The notes below the pieces were generated by a model that saw nothing but the letters and a program-made list of their open reading frames with translations, was not told the origin of the DNA and did no database searches. Shown piece by piece: positions 27,215 to 37,616 of a stretch of 64,000 nucleotides of DNA. How positions within the stretch are numbered: position 1 is the first letter of the stretch; the number at the start of each line of letters is the position of its first letter. This DNA is from Gammaproteobacteria bacterium (lineage in GTDB: Bacteria > Pseudomonadota > Gammaproteobacteria > Enterobacterales > Kangiellaceae): positions 62,001-126,000 of the forward strand of contig JABXHY010000023.1 of assembly GCA_013373375.1 (NCBI GenBank). Reading direction: 5' to 3'. The position numbers were made by a program, and so were the translations under genes.

Positions 27215-27898
27215 CTAGTGCACAAATGGATAATTAATTTTTTGCAACCACTTTGATAAAACTTGCTTAACTTCACCATAATGGTGAGCAATACCAAAAG
27301 GATTACATGCGACTAAATCCGATAAATCGTGCGCGCCAAAAGTTACTCCTATTGACGCAATACCGGCATTATTTGCCATTAATAAATCGTGACTTGTATC
27401 GCCAATCATGATGCACTTTTCCGATTGCCATTGATTGCGAGACATCAAATTATGTAGCATCTGAGGGTGAGGTTTTGATTCTGCCTCATCGGCACAAATA
27501 GAGTCATGAAATAACTCATGTACGTTATTAATTTTCCACACTCTTTCAAGACCATGGCGGGCCTTTCCAGTTGCTACAGCCAAATTAATATTACTATTTC
27601 TTAATGCAACTAAAAGCGTTTCAACTCCGTCAAACAAAGGTGTTGGAATAGATTGCGCTTCAACATACTGATATCGATATTCTTCAAACAGATTATCATG
27701 TATTTTCTTTTCAAGTTGACCAAAAAGAATCTCAAAGGCGTTTGACAAACTCAATCCTATAATTTGCCGAACACTCATTTCACTCGGTATTGGCAACTGT
27801 ACTTTTTCAGCTGCGGCTAGCATCGCCGAAACAATACGAGGAGCAGAGTTCATAATAGTTCCATCCCAATCAAAAATGACTGTTGGGTTAACGCTCAT
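27215..27898 (-). CDS. HAD-IA family phosphatase
   Basis: 227 residues. Nucleophile motif FDWDGTIMNS, motif II VATGKARHG, and motif III/IV IMIGDTSHDLLMANNAG. Adjacent to rluC by one base, the usual place for a Gph-like or YqaB-like phosphatase. Substrate (phosphoglycolate, pyridoxal phosphate or other) cannot be assigned. Confidence 0.85.
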   Translation of the reverse strand: MSVNPTVIFDWDGTIMNSAPRIVSAMLAAAEKVQLPIPSEMSVRQIIGLSLSNAFEILFGQLEKKIHDNLFEEYRYQYVEAQSIPTPLFDGVETLLVALRNSNINLAVATGKARHGLERVWKINNVHELFHDSICADEAESKPHPQMLHNLMSRNQWQSEKCIMIGDTSHDLLMANNAGIASIGVTFGAHDLSDLVACNPFGIAHHYGEVKQVLSKWLQKINYPFVH

Positions 27899-27899
27899 C

Positions 27900-28841
27900 T
27901 TATCCTCTTAACCTTACCAAAAGTGATTCCATAGTATCGTCTAGCGGTGCTTTTATGGTTATCTTTTTCTCTTTCTTTTGCTCTTTGAAAGTAATCGACT
28001 CTGCGTGTAAAAAAAGTCTTGAGAAATTAAAACTTTGTTCATATTTTTGATTCACGCTTTCGTCGGTATACTTGGCATCGCCAATAATAGAGCAACCCAC
28101 ATACAAAGTGTGCACACGAATTTGATGCGTCCTGCCTGTAATGGGACTGCACTCAATTAAAGTTGCATGGTCAAACTTTTCTCTAATTGAAAAACGAGTC
28201 TCTGAAGCTTTTCCTTGTTGGTCTACTTTGACCACCCTTTCGCCCGATTTCAGGGTATTTTTTAACAAAGGAGCAGTCACAACTTTTGTTTTCTTCGGCC
28301 AGGAGCCATCAACTAACGCAACATAGTGTTTGTGCATTTTTTTATCGCGCAATTGCTCATGCATAAATCTTAAAGCACTTCGCTTTTTCGCTATCAACAG
28401 GCACCCACTGGTATCTCTATCAAGGCGATGGACGAGCTCAAGAAACCTTGCTTCTGGTCGTAACTGTCTTAATGCTTCAATCACACCAAACGATAAACCA
28501 CTTCCGCCATGAACTGCCATTCCACTGGGTTTATTTAAAACAATCAGGTTGTCAGTCTCATATAAAATCGCATTTTCGAGTTGCTGGACTTTATCGAGCT
28601 TAACATTCGGCACGTTGACGTCTTGCTTTTCTGGCAGCTTAATCGGTGGAATTCGAACCACATCTCCTATCTGCAGTTTATAAGGGGCTTTTACTCTTTT
28701 TTTGTTAACTCTAACCTCACCTTTACGCAATATCCGGTAAATATGAGATTTAGGCACCCCTTTCAACAAAGTAACCAGGTAATTGTCGATACGCTGCTGA
28801 AAGTTATCTTCGCTAATTGTTTTGAACTGAACTTGATTCAA
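27900..28841 (-). CDS. rluC: 23S rRNA pseudouridine synthase RluC
   Basis: 313 residues. N-terminal S4 RNA-binding domain around SHIYRILRKGEVRVNKKR, then the RluA-type catalytic motif HRLDRDTSGCLLIAKK with its aspartate. It modifies U955, U2504 and U2580 in the E. coli system. The start is a TTG at 28839-28841; there is no good upstream ATG. It is divergent from rne, as in E. coli and Pseudomonas. Confidence 0.93.
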   Translation of the reverse strand: MNQVQFKTISEDNFQQRIDNYLVTLLKGVPKSHIYRILRKGEVRVNKKRVKAPYKLQIGDVVRIPPIKLPEKQDVNVPNVKLDKVQQLENAILYETDNLIVLNKPSGMAVHGGSGLSFGVIEALRQLRPEARFLELVHRLDRDTSGCLLIAKKRSALRFMHEQLRDKKMHKHYVALVDGSWPKKTKVVTAPLLKNTLKSGERVVKVDQQGKASETRFSIREKFDHATLIECSPITGRTHQIRVHTLYVGCSIIGDAKYTDESVNQKYEQSFNFSRLFLHAESITFKEQKKEKKITIKAPLDDTMESLLVRLRG

Positions 28842-28907
28842 TTTGGTGATTCTTTAATCGATTAAACATATAATTGGCGCATAGTGTATCACTATTCGAT
28901 AAATAAA

Positions 28908-28936
28908 TTGATGGGATAGTCATAACTTGCTATATT
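28908..28936 (+). promoter_or_regulatory. Candidate rne promoter
   Basis: TTGATG (-35) and TATATT (-10) with a 17-base spacer. The start would be near 28943, which gives the long leader described here. Confidence 0.65.
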
Positions 28937-28989
28937 CGTTAAGTTATTGGAAAAAGGCGATATTTCGCGTTCCAGATAAGAATTTTTTG

Positions 28990-29040
28990 TTTGTAGCCTT
29001 CAATGCATTCGGCATTGGCGACAAGCTGATTTGCTACAAA
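28990..29040 (+). other. Nested hairpin in the rne leader
   Basis: Outer arms TTTGTAGC (28990-28997) and GCTACAAA (29033-29040) pair perfectly. Inside them CAATGC-ATTCG-GCATTG (29001-29017) forms a second hairpin. In position it resembles the hp2 element of the E. coli leader, although no sequence match could be tested. Confidence 0.55.
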
Positions 29041-29338
29041 CTGACCGACAATTGAATAAAACAACAATGTGGTCACACAAGTAAGTAAAAAGAGAAAAGC
29101 ACAGATCAATCGAGTATTCGAGCAAAATTTGAAGGCGAAAAAGACCTTTTAAAAAATCGGTACTCAAGTTTATGGCAAAGGCCAAGCGCTCAATTATCGT
29201 ACAAATAGCGATCGAGCGAATAAAGATACGCTTAAAAGACAAACTTTATTTTTTTATAAAACAAGGAGTTACCAGTTAGAAGTCAACTTACTCGTTAAGT
29301 GGAATACTGGTATATCTAGTTTAAAGCGACTTTTCTCT

Positions 29339-29376
29339 TCTCTCTTACTGTGCCCACAGTTATTGAACACGAGAGA
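29339..29376 (+). promoter_or_regulatory. Stem that can cover the rne ribosome site
   Basis: TCTCTC at 29339-29344 is complementary to the purine-rich GAGAGA at 29371-29376, 10 bases before the ATG. Between them is the perfect hairpin ACTGTG-CC-CACAGT (29347-29360). Together they could sequester the ribosome site, but no fold energy was computed. Confidence 0.45.
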
Positions 29377-29386
29377 CAATTAAACA

Positions 29387-32300
29387 ATGAAACGAATGCT
29401 TATTAATGCGACTCAGCAAGAAGAAATGAGAGTCGCACTAGTCGATGGACAACGACTTTATGACCTTGATATTGAAGTTCCAGGTCGAGAACAAAAAAAA
29501 GCCAATATTTACAAAGGCAAAATCACTCGAATTGAGCCAAGTTTAGAAGCCGCTTTTGTCGATTACGGTGCTGAACGACATGGCTTTCTTCCTTTAAAAG
29601 AAATCGCTCGAAGTTATTTTAAAGACTCTTCCGTTCGCGGCCGCTTGAATATCAAAGATGTCGTATCAGAAGGTCAAGAGTTAATCGTTCAAATAGACAA
29701 AGAAGAGCGAGGACAAAAAGGAGCGGCACTAACTACTTTTATCAGCTTAGCTGGATGTTACGTTGTTTTAATGCCTAATAATCCACGTGCTGGGGGTATT
29801 TCACGACGAATCGAGGGCGACGAACGAGATCAACTCAAAGAGGCTATGAGACTCATTGATGTGCCAAAAGGCATGGGATGTATCGTCAGAACAGCAGGAG
29901 TTGGACGTGGCGCAGAAGAGCTTCAGTGGGATTTAGGAGTTCTTGTCAGTATATGGGAAGCCATTCAAAAGCACGCCGATGCGCGCCCCGCTCCATTTCT
30001 AATTCATCAAGAAAGCGACGTGTTGATTCGTGCGGTAAGAGATTATTTACGACCAGACGTAAACGAAATCATCATCGATAAGCAAGAGGCTTTCGATAAA
30101 GTTAAGAACTACTTGAGTCTAATTCGTCCAGACTTTGTAAACCGAATTAAACTTTATACCGATCGCGAATTTCCTTTATTTAACCGCTATCAAATTGAGT
30201 CACAGATTGAATCTGCTTTTCAACGAGAGGTTCAATTGCCATCCGGTGGTTCTGTTGTAATAGACCCTACCGAAGCGCTTATTTCAATCGATATTAACTC
30301 AGCTCGAGCGACCAAAGGCGCGGATATCGAAGAAACGGCTCTTAATACTAACATTGAAGCAGCACAGGAAATTGCTCGCCAATTGAGACTTAGAGACATC
30401 GGTGGGCTAATCGTTATCGACTTTATCGATATGTCTCCGGTTAAGCACCAACGAGAGGTTGAACGTGTACTTGCCGAAGCATTACAGTCCGATCGTGCTC
30501 GAGTGCAAGTCGGCCGAATCTCCCGTTTCGGGCTTTTAGAAATGTCGAGACAAAGACTTAAACCATCACTTGGTGAATCGAGTCAGGAAACTTGCCCTCG
30601 CTGTAGTGGTGTTGGCCGCATTCGTGGAATAGAGTCGTTAGCACTTTCGATTTTCCGCCTGATTGAAGAAGAAGCCACCAAAGAGTCAACGTCTCAAGTG
30701 CAAGCTTTTTTACCGGTTGAAGTTGCTACCTTTTTGCTTAATGAAAAACGCAAAATAATTGCTGCCATTGAGCGCCGTCGCCGGGTCAAAGTTGTACTCG
30801 TTCCTCACCCCGATTTTGAAACGCCACACTTCGAAATATTACGCTTGCGTGAAGAAGACGTGACAGGCGAGCGCAGTTTTGAGTTAAAAATCGAAACTGC
30901 AGATGAAGATGGTGATAGTAATCGGGCATACATTCCTCCTGCATCACGAGTGTCGAGTGAAAAGCCAGCAATTGAAGCGATTCAAGCACCTTCTGCTCCG
31001 GCACCTACACCTTCGAAAGGCAAAAAAACAAAAAGCAAAAAAGAGCCCGGGCTGCTTGCGAAAATTTTTGCATTCTTCTTTGGTGATGACGATAAAAAGA
31101 AGTCAAAAAATAAAAAAGATAGCAAAAATAAAAAATACCAATCCAGAAATAACCAACGTCGTCGTCGTGGACAAGGTAATCGTCGCGGAGGTCCTCGTAC
31201 AGAACAAAAAGATACTAAAGCCGACGTAAGAAAAGATGGCGAATCGAAAAAGTCTCAAGATAACCGTAAAGATCAGCAAAGCGGCTCTCCGAAAAGAGAT
31301 AATAGAAATTCACAAAAACGCGATAATCAATCTCGCTCACAAGGGGCGCAAAAAGAGCAAAAGGCTCAACCCAAAAGAGAAGCTCGAGTTCCGCGCTCAG
31401 AACGCGCCGAACAACAAAAGGAAGCAAGAGCTAAAAATGCAGCAAGTAACTCATCACTAGAGCAAACCGTTGGTGAAAAGAATGACAGCACCAGTGTTAA
31501 AACAGAAAAACGAAACATTGCAGTGTATGACACTCCAGTTTCTGGCCGAAACGTTCGTCATGATAAATCATCAACTGAAGTAAAACCTGGTGACGAAGTA
31601 AAATCGAATGACTCAGTAAAAGCAGAAAATGAAACAACAAAGTTCGTTGATAGTGAGCGTAGAAATAACTCAACTGATGATGCACAAAAGAGCTCACCGA
31701 TAACAAGCGAACAATCATCGCCTGATATCGCAGAGAAAAATCCATCTAAAGACTTTTCTGCTGAACAAGTCAAAGCTTCTGCGGAACAATCTAAAGCTGA
31801 CTCAAAACAGCACACAGAATTTGAATCTACTTCTGAAACTGAAAAAGCTAGTTCAGAAGATGCTGATTCAGAAGTTATTGGTTCAGAAGCCATAAAGACT
31901 AAAATTGCTGACAGTGAAACAACTATTAAAGAAACGGCTTCTGCTGCGCGACTTCCAGAACATACAAGTGAACATGCAATTGAAAAAGTTGCGCCAACAA
32001 ATGATCAAGATGACATTTCTGCCAAGGCAGACGTGAAATCAAAACTTGAAGCATCTAATGAAGCAGGGGTTTCTGTTGGCAGCGAGGATAAGACGCAAAA
32101 CACTAATTCAATAGAGACAACTACTGGCCATGTAAATTCATCACCAAGCAATGATGAGTCTCAACAAAACGTTGATGCGCAACACACGAATGATTTAACT
32201 CAAGCGAAACAAGCTACCGTTCGCTTATCTTCCAGTGCAACCGCTCCAATGAGTAAACCAGAAGACATTGGTGAGCTAATGCCAATAACCATCAGCTTTG

Positions 32301-32434
32301 TTCCATCGGTTGATTTATCAGGTACTATAACTAAAGAGCCTCTGCCAATAACTCATGGCAATGCAAGTCATAGTCCTGCAGCAAAAGCTTCTATAAACCC
32401 TGAATCAAATGAAAGTGCAGGAGTTACAGGTTAG
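29387..32434 (+). CDS. rne: Ribonuclease E
   Basis: 1015 residues. N-terminal S1 domain, then the catalytic region with the two metal aspartates in [13 protein letters not shown] (near 303) and [14 protein letters not shown] (near 346). The zinc link [12 protein letters not shown] is complete. The C-terminal half is disordered: an amphipathic segment [13 protein letters not shown] (about residues 555-567) that matches the membrane-targeting segment A, an arginine block [14 protein letters not shown] for RNA, and a long acidic Ser/Glu/Lys tail. It scaffolds the degradosome and starts mRNA decay at the membrane. The tail would be expected to carry partner sites, none of which I can assign. Confidence 0.97.
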   Translation: MKRMLINATQQEEMRVALVDGQRLYDLDIEVPGREQKKANIYKGKITRIEPSLEAAFVDYGAERHGFLPLKEIARSYFKDSSVRGRLNIKDVVSEGQELIVQIDKEERGQKGAALTTFISLAGCYVVLMPNNPRAGGISRRIEGDERDQLKEAMRLIDVPKGMGCIVRTAGVGRGAEELQWDLGVLVSIWEAIQKHADARPAPFLIHQESDVLIRAVRDYLRPDVNEIIIDKQEAFDKVKNYLSLIRPDFVNRIKLYTDREFPLFNRYQIESQIESAFQREVQLPSGGSVVIDPTEALISIDINSARATKGADIEETALNTNIEAAQEIARQLRLRDIGGLIVIDFIDMSPVKHQREVERVLAEALQSDRARVQVGRISRFGLLEMSRQRLKPSLGESSQETCPRCSGVGRIRGIESLALSIFRLIEEEATKESTSQVQAFLPVEVATFLLNEKRKIIAAIERRRRVKVVLVPHPDFETPHFEILRLREEDVTGERSFELKIETADEDGDSNRAYIPPASRVSSEKPAIEAIQAPSAPAPTPSKGKKTKSKKEPGLLAKIFAFFFGDDDKKKSKNKKDSKNKKYQSRNNQRRRRGQGNRRGGPRTEQKDTKADVRKDGESKKSQDNRKDQQSGSPKRDNRNSQKRDNQSRSQGAQKEQKAQPKREARVPRSERAEQQKEARAKNAASNSSLEQTVGEKNDSTSVKTEKRNIAVYDTPVSGRNVRHDKSSTEVKPGDEVKSNDSVKAENETTKFVDSERRNNSTDDAQKSSPITSEQSSPDIAEKNPSKDFSAEQVKASAEQSKADSKQHTEFESTSETEKASSEDADSEVIGSEAIKTKIADSETTIKETASAARLPEHTSEHAIEKVAPTNDQDDISAKADVKSKLEASNEAGVSVGSEDKTQNTNSIETTTGHVNSSPSNDESQQNVDAQHTNDLTQAKQATVRLSSSATAPMSKPEDIGELMPITISFVPSVDLSGTITKEPLPITHGNASHSPAAKASINPESNESAGVTG

Positions 32435-32470
32435 ATTTTGTGTAAAGCGAGATTGAACTCTTCATTTCAG

Positions 32471-32506
32471 ACAATAAAAAAGCCCTTTTTAGGGCTTTTT
32501 TATTGT
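32471..32506. terminator. Bidirectional terminator after rne and ggt
   Basis: A long symmetric hairpin: ACAATAAAAAAGCCCT pairs with AGGGCTTTTTTATTGT, giving a T-run on both strands. It ends the convergent rne and ggt units. Confidence 0.9.
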
Positions 32507-32568
32507 CTATTCAAAACTGGTCTTCCATCTTCCTTTATTAAAAAGAGATACTCTCCGCATCGAAAATT

Positions 32569-34323
32569 CTAATTCTCAATTAGCGCTCCATTTTTCATAA
32601 CACCAATTGATGCAGCACCACTTCTGCGAGGATCTGATGCGCCATAGACTTCACCTTCAGTTTTCCCTACCGATTGAATGCTCCCTCCTGCTCTTGAGCT
32701 TTGAACATTAAACCCTCGTTGCTTTAATAACTGGAGCGTATCAGGAGAAAACCCTTGCTCAATAAAAATCTTATCGGGGTACCACTGATGGTGAAACCTT
32801 GGAACATTTGCTGCCTCAGCTATGTTCATTCCAAAATCGATCACATTTATTATTTGATGGAGTACTGCAGTAATAATACGACTACCACCAGGACTTCCAG
32901 TTACCAGTACAGGTTGATTGTCTTTCAATACTATTGTTGGCGTCATAGAACTTAATGGTCTTTTCTTTGGTTCAATAGAGTTAGCTTCTCCACCCAATAA
33001 CCCATAAGCATTCGGACTCCCAGGTTTTGCTGAGAAGTCATCCATTTCATTGTTTAAGAAAAAACCTGTTCCGGGTGCAATTCTGCCATTACCAAAACTA
33101 AAATTTAGAGTATAAGTGTTGGTGACTACATTACCCCACTTATCAATTATTGAATAATGTGTGGTCTGCGGAGACTCATCAACTTGAAAATTCGAAGGCA
33201 AGATCTCTTCTGATGAAACAGCTTTAGAAAGATTTATCTTTTTCGAAAGTTGTTTTGCGTATTCTTTATCGATCAATTTTGCAATTGGTACGGGGTGAAA
33301 GTCCGGGTCCCCAAGATGCTTACTTCGATCTGCGTAAACATATTTAAAAGCCTCAGTTAAGGTATGAATGTAATCGGCACTGCCCCATCCCATTTTTGAT
33401 AAGTCAAAGTTTTCAAGAATATTCAGTGCCTGCACAACATGAACACCACCAGAGCTCGGGGGCGGCATAGAAATAACTTTGTATCCTCGATAGCTCCCGA
33501 CTACAGGCTCGCGTTCGATAACTTTATAGTCTGCAAGATCTTTATGATCAATTAAGCCACCATTATCAGACATAAACTCAACCAGCATGTCAGCGGTTTC
33601 ACCTTTATAAAACCCATCTCTACCATTTTCTTTTATGCGCTGAAGTGTTTTTGACAAGTCAGGAAACCTAATCTGTTCACCCGGCAAGTAGCTATCACCA
33701 TTTTTTTTAAAATATATCCGTGCGACTTCCCTATCTTCTTTTAATCTGACTTTGCGAGCGTTAAGAGAATCTAAAAAAGGATAGTCTGCTTTAAACCCTT
33801 TTTCAGCAAGGTCGATTGCCGGCTGCATCACGGCAGAGCGTTTCATAGTGCCATATTTTTCGAGTGCGTGAAGTAAACCAGCCACTGTTCCCGGTACACC
33901 TGACGATTTTAATGAAAACATAGAAGACTGACGATCGACATCTCCACCAATATCCAGAAACAAATCTTTATTTGCCGCCATTGGTGCCATTTCACGATAA
34001 TCGATTGCAATAAATTCATCTTCCTTCGCAAGATATATCAACATAAATCCACCACCGCCAAGGTTTCCCGCCTTTGGTAATGTAACTGCTTTCGCGAAGC
34101 CTAATGCAACTGCAGCGTCGATTGCATTTCCACCCTTCGACAATATTTCCGCTGCGACTTTACTCGCATGATGCTCCTGAGAAGCAACCATGGCTGAATC
34201 AGATTTAATGGGTTGATGTATCGAGTTCCATTCAATTAAGGCATCGTTATCAGCGAAAGCTAATGAATTAACGAATAAAAAAAATGACAAAACCATGTTT
34301 GGCCAGATTAATCTGGTTTTCAT
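32569..34323 (-). CDS. ggt: Gamma-glutamyltranspeptidase
   Basis: 584 residues with an N-terminal signal peptide (NMVLSFFLFVNSLAFAD), so it acts in the periplasm. The self-cleavage site and catalytic threonine are in QTTHYSIIDKWGNVV, the substrate loop NLGGGGFMLI near the start, and PLSSMTPTIVL with GSPGGSRI later. It hydrolyses glutathione and gamma-glutamyl peptides. Its ATG overlaps the stop of the upstream propeller sensor gene (ATGA), so it is translated with it. Confidence 0.95.
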   Translation of the reverse strand: MKTRLIWPNMVLSFFLFVNSLAFADNDALIEWNSIHQPIKSDSAMVASQEHHASKVAAEILSKGGNAIDAAVALGFAKAVTLPKAGNLGGGGFMLIYLAKEDEFIAIDYREMAPMAANKDLFLDIGGDVDRQSSMFSLKSSGVPGTVAGLLHALEKYGTMKRSAVMQPAIDLAEKGFKADYPFLDSLNARKVRLKEDREVARIYFKKNGDSYLPGEQIRFPDLSKTLQRIKENGRDGFYKGETADMLVEFMSDNGGLIDHKDLADYKVIEREPVVGSYRGYKVISMPPPSSGGVHVVQALNILENFDLSKMGWGSADYIHTLTEAFKYVYADRSKHLGDPDFHPVPIAKLIDKEYAKQLSKKINLSKAVSSEEILPSNFQVDESPQTTHYSIIDKWGNVVTNTYTLNFSFGNGRIAPGTGFFLNNEMDDFSAKPGSPNAYGLLGGEANSIEPKKRPLSSMTPTIVLKDNQPVLVTGSPGGSRIITAVLHQIINVIDFGMNIAEAANVPRFHHQWYPDKIFIEQGFSPDTLQLLKQRGFNVQSSRAGGSIQSVGKTEGEVYGASDPRRSGAASIGVMKNGALIEN

Positions 34324-37300
34324 ACCGTTGTTTCCTTAATTATTAGCTCACTCAAAGGCACTAATTCAAAAATTTGGTTTTCAATTAAATACTCAGGACC
34401 ACGAATCAGAAGTTTCTCAATATCGGTCGGATGTTCGTCAGAACGATAACTTGCGTAACACGCATTAGTACCTGAGTTCTTAGCAAAATAACGAGTAAAA
34501 TCTACCGTCGTTTCAGCCAAAATAATTCGGTTAATTAAATTGGTTTTGTGCAAAGATAAAGGCGCAGACATAACGACTACACTAAAGTCAAATTTGACCA
34601 TTCTTCCGTTGCCGCAATCATATTGGCGATTAACCATCAATCGATAAAAATTAAAAACCTGCGACTTAATTTGATCGATTTTACCAGACTCAAGCATCAG
34701 GAACGTATTCTCGTTCCATCGACAAATAATATCGTCACCCGAAATATAATTTCTTATTAGATCCGCAAGTTCGGCTAATGCAACATCAACATTTGCTTTA
34801 TGAATTGACTTAACAAGGTCATAGTAATTTGAAATTTCAACGGTAACAAAACAGCCGTCAGGGATATTAAAATGGTTGTTTCTAAAAAATACTTCTTCAG
34901 AATTAATTACTTCTTCGAAAAACTTACGACGATAGAAAGAGGTTATTTTGTCTTTTCTAGCATACTCTTCAAACCGACGCTCGTAATACGCAACTCTTTC
35001 TTGGTATTGCGATAATTCTTGTTTAATTAAGTCGACTGTGGAACGTTCTCTTTCAAGATCAATTTGGATAGTTTTCAAATACTCTCGATTTTTTTCTATT
35101 TCTAACTTGGCTAGCTTACCTTTACTAATAATTCTTCGGCTAATCAAAAAGATTAATGATAAAACCACGATCGTAATGATCACAATATAAATAATGTTCC
35201 ATACTTTACTGGAAAAGGTACCGCTGCCAACCATTAACTCGATTAAGGTTGCTTTATCAACCCAAGCTTGCTCTTTACGCTTAGCTTGAATTTCAAGGAA
35301 ATGCTCCCCTTCTTCAAGACCATAAATATTAATGGTGTGACCATCTCTAAGTTCGACCCAATCTTGATCCAATGACTTCATTCTATAACGATAAACTATG
35401 CTATCACTCGAATAGAAATCCATAGACGATAGAGAAATGGTTATAAAATCAGCAGCGGATAGAATTTTGACACTGGGTGATAAATAATCAAAGCTTACTG
35501 CTTTATTATTTACCTCCACCCGGGTAATGGTTAAATTCGCAGGAACATCTTGGTAGATTGTGTCTTCTGGGAAAAATGCGGTAACGCCGTTTACTCCACC
35601 AAAAAATATTTCACCATCGGCACTTTTATGGCTAGCCCAGGCATTAAATTCGCTACTTTGCAGACCATACTCGACTCCAAAATGATTAATTGAGTAATCT
35701 GAAGTTTTAAACTCAATCAATCCATATGATGTGCTTAGCCAAAGACTGTCTTCTTTACCAGACTGAATCCCATAAATTGAATCATTTATTAATCCATCTT
35801 TTTCAGTAAATCGAGTGAAGTAGTCTTCATCGGGTTGATCATTGTTCTTAATATATTGATTGAGGCCGTCTGATGTTCCTATCCAGATGGTCCCTTGCGA
35901 GTCTTCATAAATACTCAAAACATAATTATTGCTTAGGCTTTTCTCATTATTTTCTTCGTTTAAATATACCCATTGCTCTTCACTATTTGGATCAAGCTTA
36001 ACTAAACCTATTTCAGTTCCAATCCAAATCAATCCTCCCACGTCTTCATAAATTGCATTCACCACAAAGCTATCACTACTAAGTAAGCCACGAATCCTTT
36101 CAGAGTAGTTGGAAATATCGAGCGTCGAGTTAGCGTCATACTTACCGAGAAATCGTTTTAGTTTTAATAACCCTGAGCGGTTTGAAACCCATAAATCCCC
36201 ATTCCTATCTTCGGCCAGTGAAATAACACCACTGTTTAACAAGGGATGATCAAGGTTTATTAATTTATTAATATCCGGGTCAAGAATTGATAAGCCAGAT
36301 AACGATGCAATCCACAGGTTATCGTAAATATCAAAATGTAGACTGGTAATGAAAGTGCCTTCGAGACTTTTATTTTCTGGTGTTATTTTTTGAATAACTT
36401 TTCTGTCAGGTGATATATAAAAAAGCCCGTCACCGTAACTACCAATCCAAACACCACCCAGTAAATCGGTCGTTACGCTATGAACAATGTTACTACTCGA
36501 AAAGTAATTGGCTTGCTCTTTATTAAAATAATGCTTAAAACTTTGAGTAAAAGGACTGTATATATGAAATCCAGCTCCGTAACTGCCAATCCAAATATTG
36601 GCATCGTTATCTTGATACAAAGCGACAATATCATTCGACTGCATTCCAGAACGATTTAAAAAGCTTTTATAATGATTACTTATGCTATCAGTACGAGGAT
36701 TATATATGCTTAAACCGTCGGCCGTTCCAATCCAAACGTTATCATTATTATCAACTATTAAGGTTTGAACAAGATCATCTGAAATTCTGCGATTTTCGTC
36801 CGCATCTGTAGAAAACTTTTCTAAACTTTGAGTTAAAGAGTTAAACCGAAAAGCACCATTTTTAGTTGCCATCCATAGCGTATCTTTTTTGTTTGATGAA
36901 ATTTTCACTATTTCATTCATTTGACCTGAAGGCGTTAGTAATTCGGAAAAGCAAGTTTTGGTAATTGTAAGGTTTGCTAAATCTAAATTATTAAGGCAGT
37001 TTCTTTGACTAAAATAAACTATCGGTCCAATCGCATGAACACTCTTGACTCCTTCATTTAAATCGGTTGTCGCAATATCTAAAACTTGATGATACGGGCG
37101 CAGTGTATTGTCTGTATCATCAACCAAACTCAATTGGCCATCATAGACTACCCAAATTCTGTTATAGATATCCTCTATCGCAGCGATTACTTTTCCGTAT
37201 TTTTTTTGATGAGTCGGGCGAATTAGACTAAAACTCCCATCACGATACCTGACCGCAAGTCCTTTTTCAGTTCCTATCCACAGTCGCCCCTGTCGATCTG

Positions 37301-37616
37301 CGAGTAAGGTGAGAATGCTGTTGTCATATAAATTATAATTTTTTGAAAGGTCACGTTTTATTACATCGAATTGATAACCATCAAAACGATTGAGGCCATC
37401 TTCAGTGCCAACCCAGACGAAACCATCTTGTGTTTTTGCAAACGAAGTAACAACACTCAACGATAGACCTTGATCAATTGAGTAGTGAGATAAATTTAAA
37501 TGTGGGGGAATTTCAAATTTTTTCGCGTCAGAAGCATCTGTAAATTTCGAGCAAAAACTCGCCAGAACAACCGCGATTATAAAAAGTGCTAGTTGAAACT
37601 TTCTAGTCCACGTCAC
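34320..37616 (-). CDS. Propeller sensor with Y_Y_Y domain and degenerate GGDEF domain
   Basis: 1098 residues. A signal-anchor start (FQLALFIIAVVLASFCSKF) leads to about a dozen repeats like VWVGTEDGLNRFD, IWIGTADGLS and LWIASLSGLS, the Reg_prop blades of a two-component propeller. A Y_Y_Y domain (about 735-795) is followed by one membrane helix (about 802-826), a coiled coil, and a C-terminal domain (about 893-1060) with GGDEF architecture. The catalytic site reads RWNENTFLML where RYGGDEFAIL is expected, so diguanylate cyclase activity is unlikely; it may bind or regulate. It has no histidine kinase domain. It overlaps ggt (4 bases) and the acyltransferase gene (14 bases). Confidence 0.88.
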   Translation of the reverse strand: MTWTRKFQLALFIIAVVLASFCSKFTDASDAKKFEIPPHLNLSHYSIDQGLSLSVVTSFAKTQDGFVWVGTEDGLNRFDGYQFDVIKRDLSKNYNLYDNSILTLLADRQGRLWIGTEKGLAVRYRDGSFSLIRPTHQKKYGKVIAAIEDIYNRIWVVYDGQLSLVDDTDNTLRPYHQVLDIATTDLNEGVKSVHAIGPIVYFSQRNCLNNLDLANLTITKTCFSELLTPSGQMNEIVKISSNKKDTLWMATKNGAFRFNSLTQSLEKFSTDADENRRISDDLVQTLIVDNNDNVWIGTADGLSIYNPRTDSISNHYKSFLNRSGMQSNDIVALYQDNDANIWIGSYGAGFHIYSPFTQSFKHYFNKEQANYFSSSNIVHSVTTDLLGGVWIGSYGDGLFYISPDRKVIQKITPENKSLEGTFITSLHFDIYDNLWIASLSGLSILDPDINKLINLDHPLLNSGVISLAEDRNGDLWVSNRSGLLKLKRFLGKYDANSTLDISNYSERIRGLLSSDSFVVNAIYEDVGGLIWIGTEIGLVKLDPNSEEQWVYLNEENNEKSLSNNYVLSIYEDSQGTIWIGTSDGLNQYIKNNDQPDEDYFTRFTEKDGLINDSIYGIQSGKEDSLWLSTSYGLIEFKTSDYSINHFGVEYGLQSSEFNAWASHKSADGEIFFGGVNGVTAFFPEDTIYQDVPANLTITRVEVNNKAVSFDYLSPSVKILSAADFITISLSSMDFYSSDSIVYRYRMKSLDQDWVELRDGHTINIYGLEEGEHFLEIQAKRKEQAWVDKATLIELMVGSGTFSSKVWNIIYIVIITIVVLSLIFLISRRIISKGKLAKLEIEKNREYLKTIQIDLERERSTVDLIKQELSQYQERVAYYERRFEEYARKDKITSFYRRKFFEEVINSEEVFFRNNHFNIPDGCFVTVEISNYYDLVKSIHKANVDVALAELADLIRNYISGDDIICRWNENTFLMLESGKIDQIKSQVFNFYRLMVNRQYDCGNGRMVKFDFSVVVMSAPLSLHKTNLINRIILAETTVDFTRYFAKNSGTNACYASYRSDEHPTDIEKLLIRGPEYLIENQIFELVPLSELIIKETTV

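Larger units (their letters stand above)
28842..29386 (+). other. 545-base rluC-rne gap and rne leader
   Basis: No convincing gene lies here. The promoter at 28908-28936 leaves about 440 bases of untranslated leader for rne. The leader contains a nested hairpin at 28990-29040 and a stem over the ribosome site at 29339-29376. Long leaders are known for E. coli rne, where RNase E cleaves its own mRNA to autoregulate. Confidence 0.75.

Noticed and set aside
29000-29242. 80-residue minus-strand frame in the rne leader
   Set aside because: No ribosome site, no recognisable family, and it overlaps the structured leader of rne.
31558-31893. 111-residue antisense frame in the RNase E tail
   Set aside because: It comes from the low-complexity Ser/Glu/Lys codons of rne and lacks any start signal.
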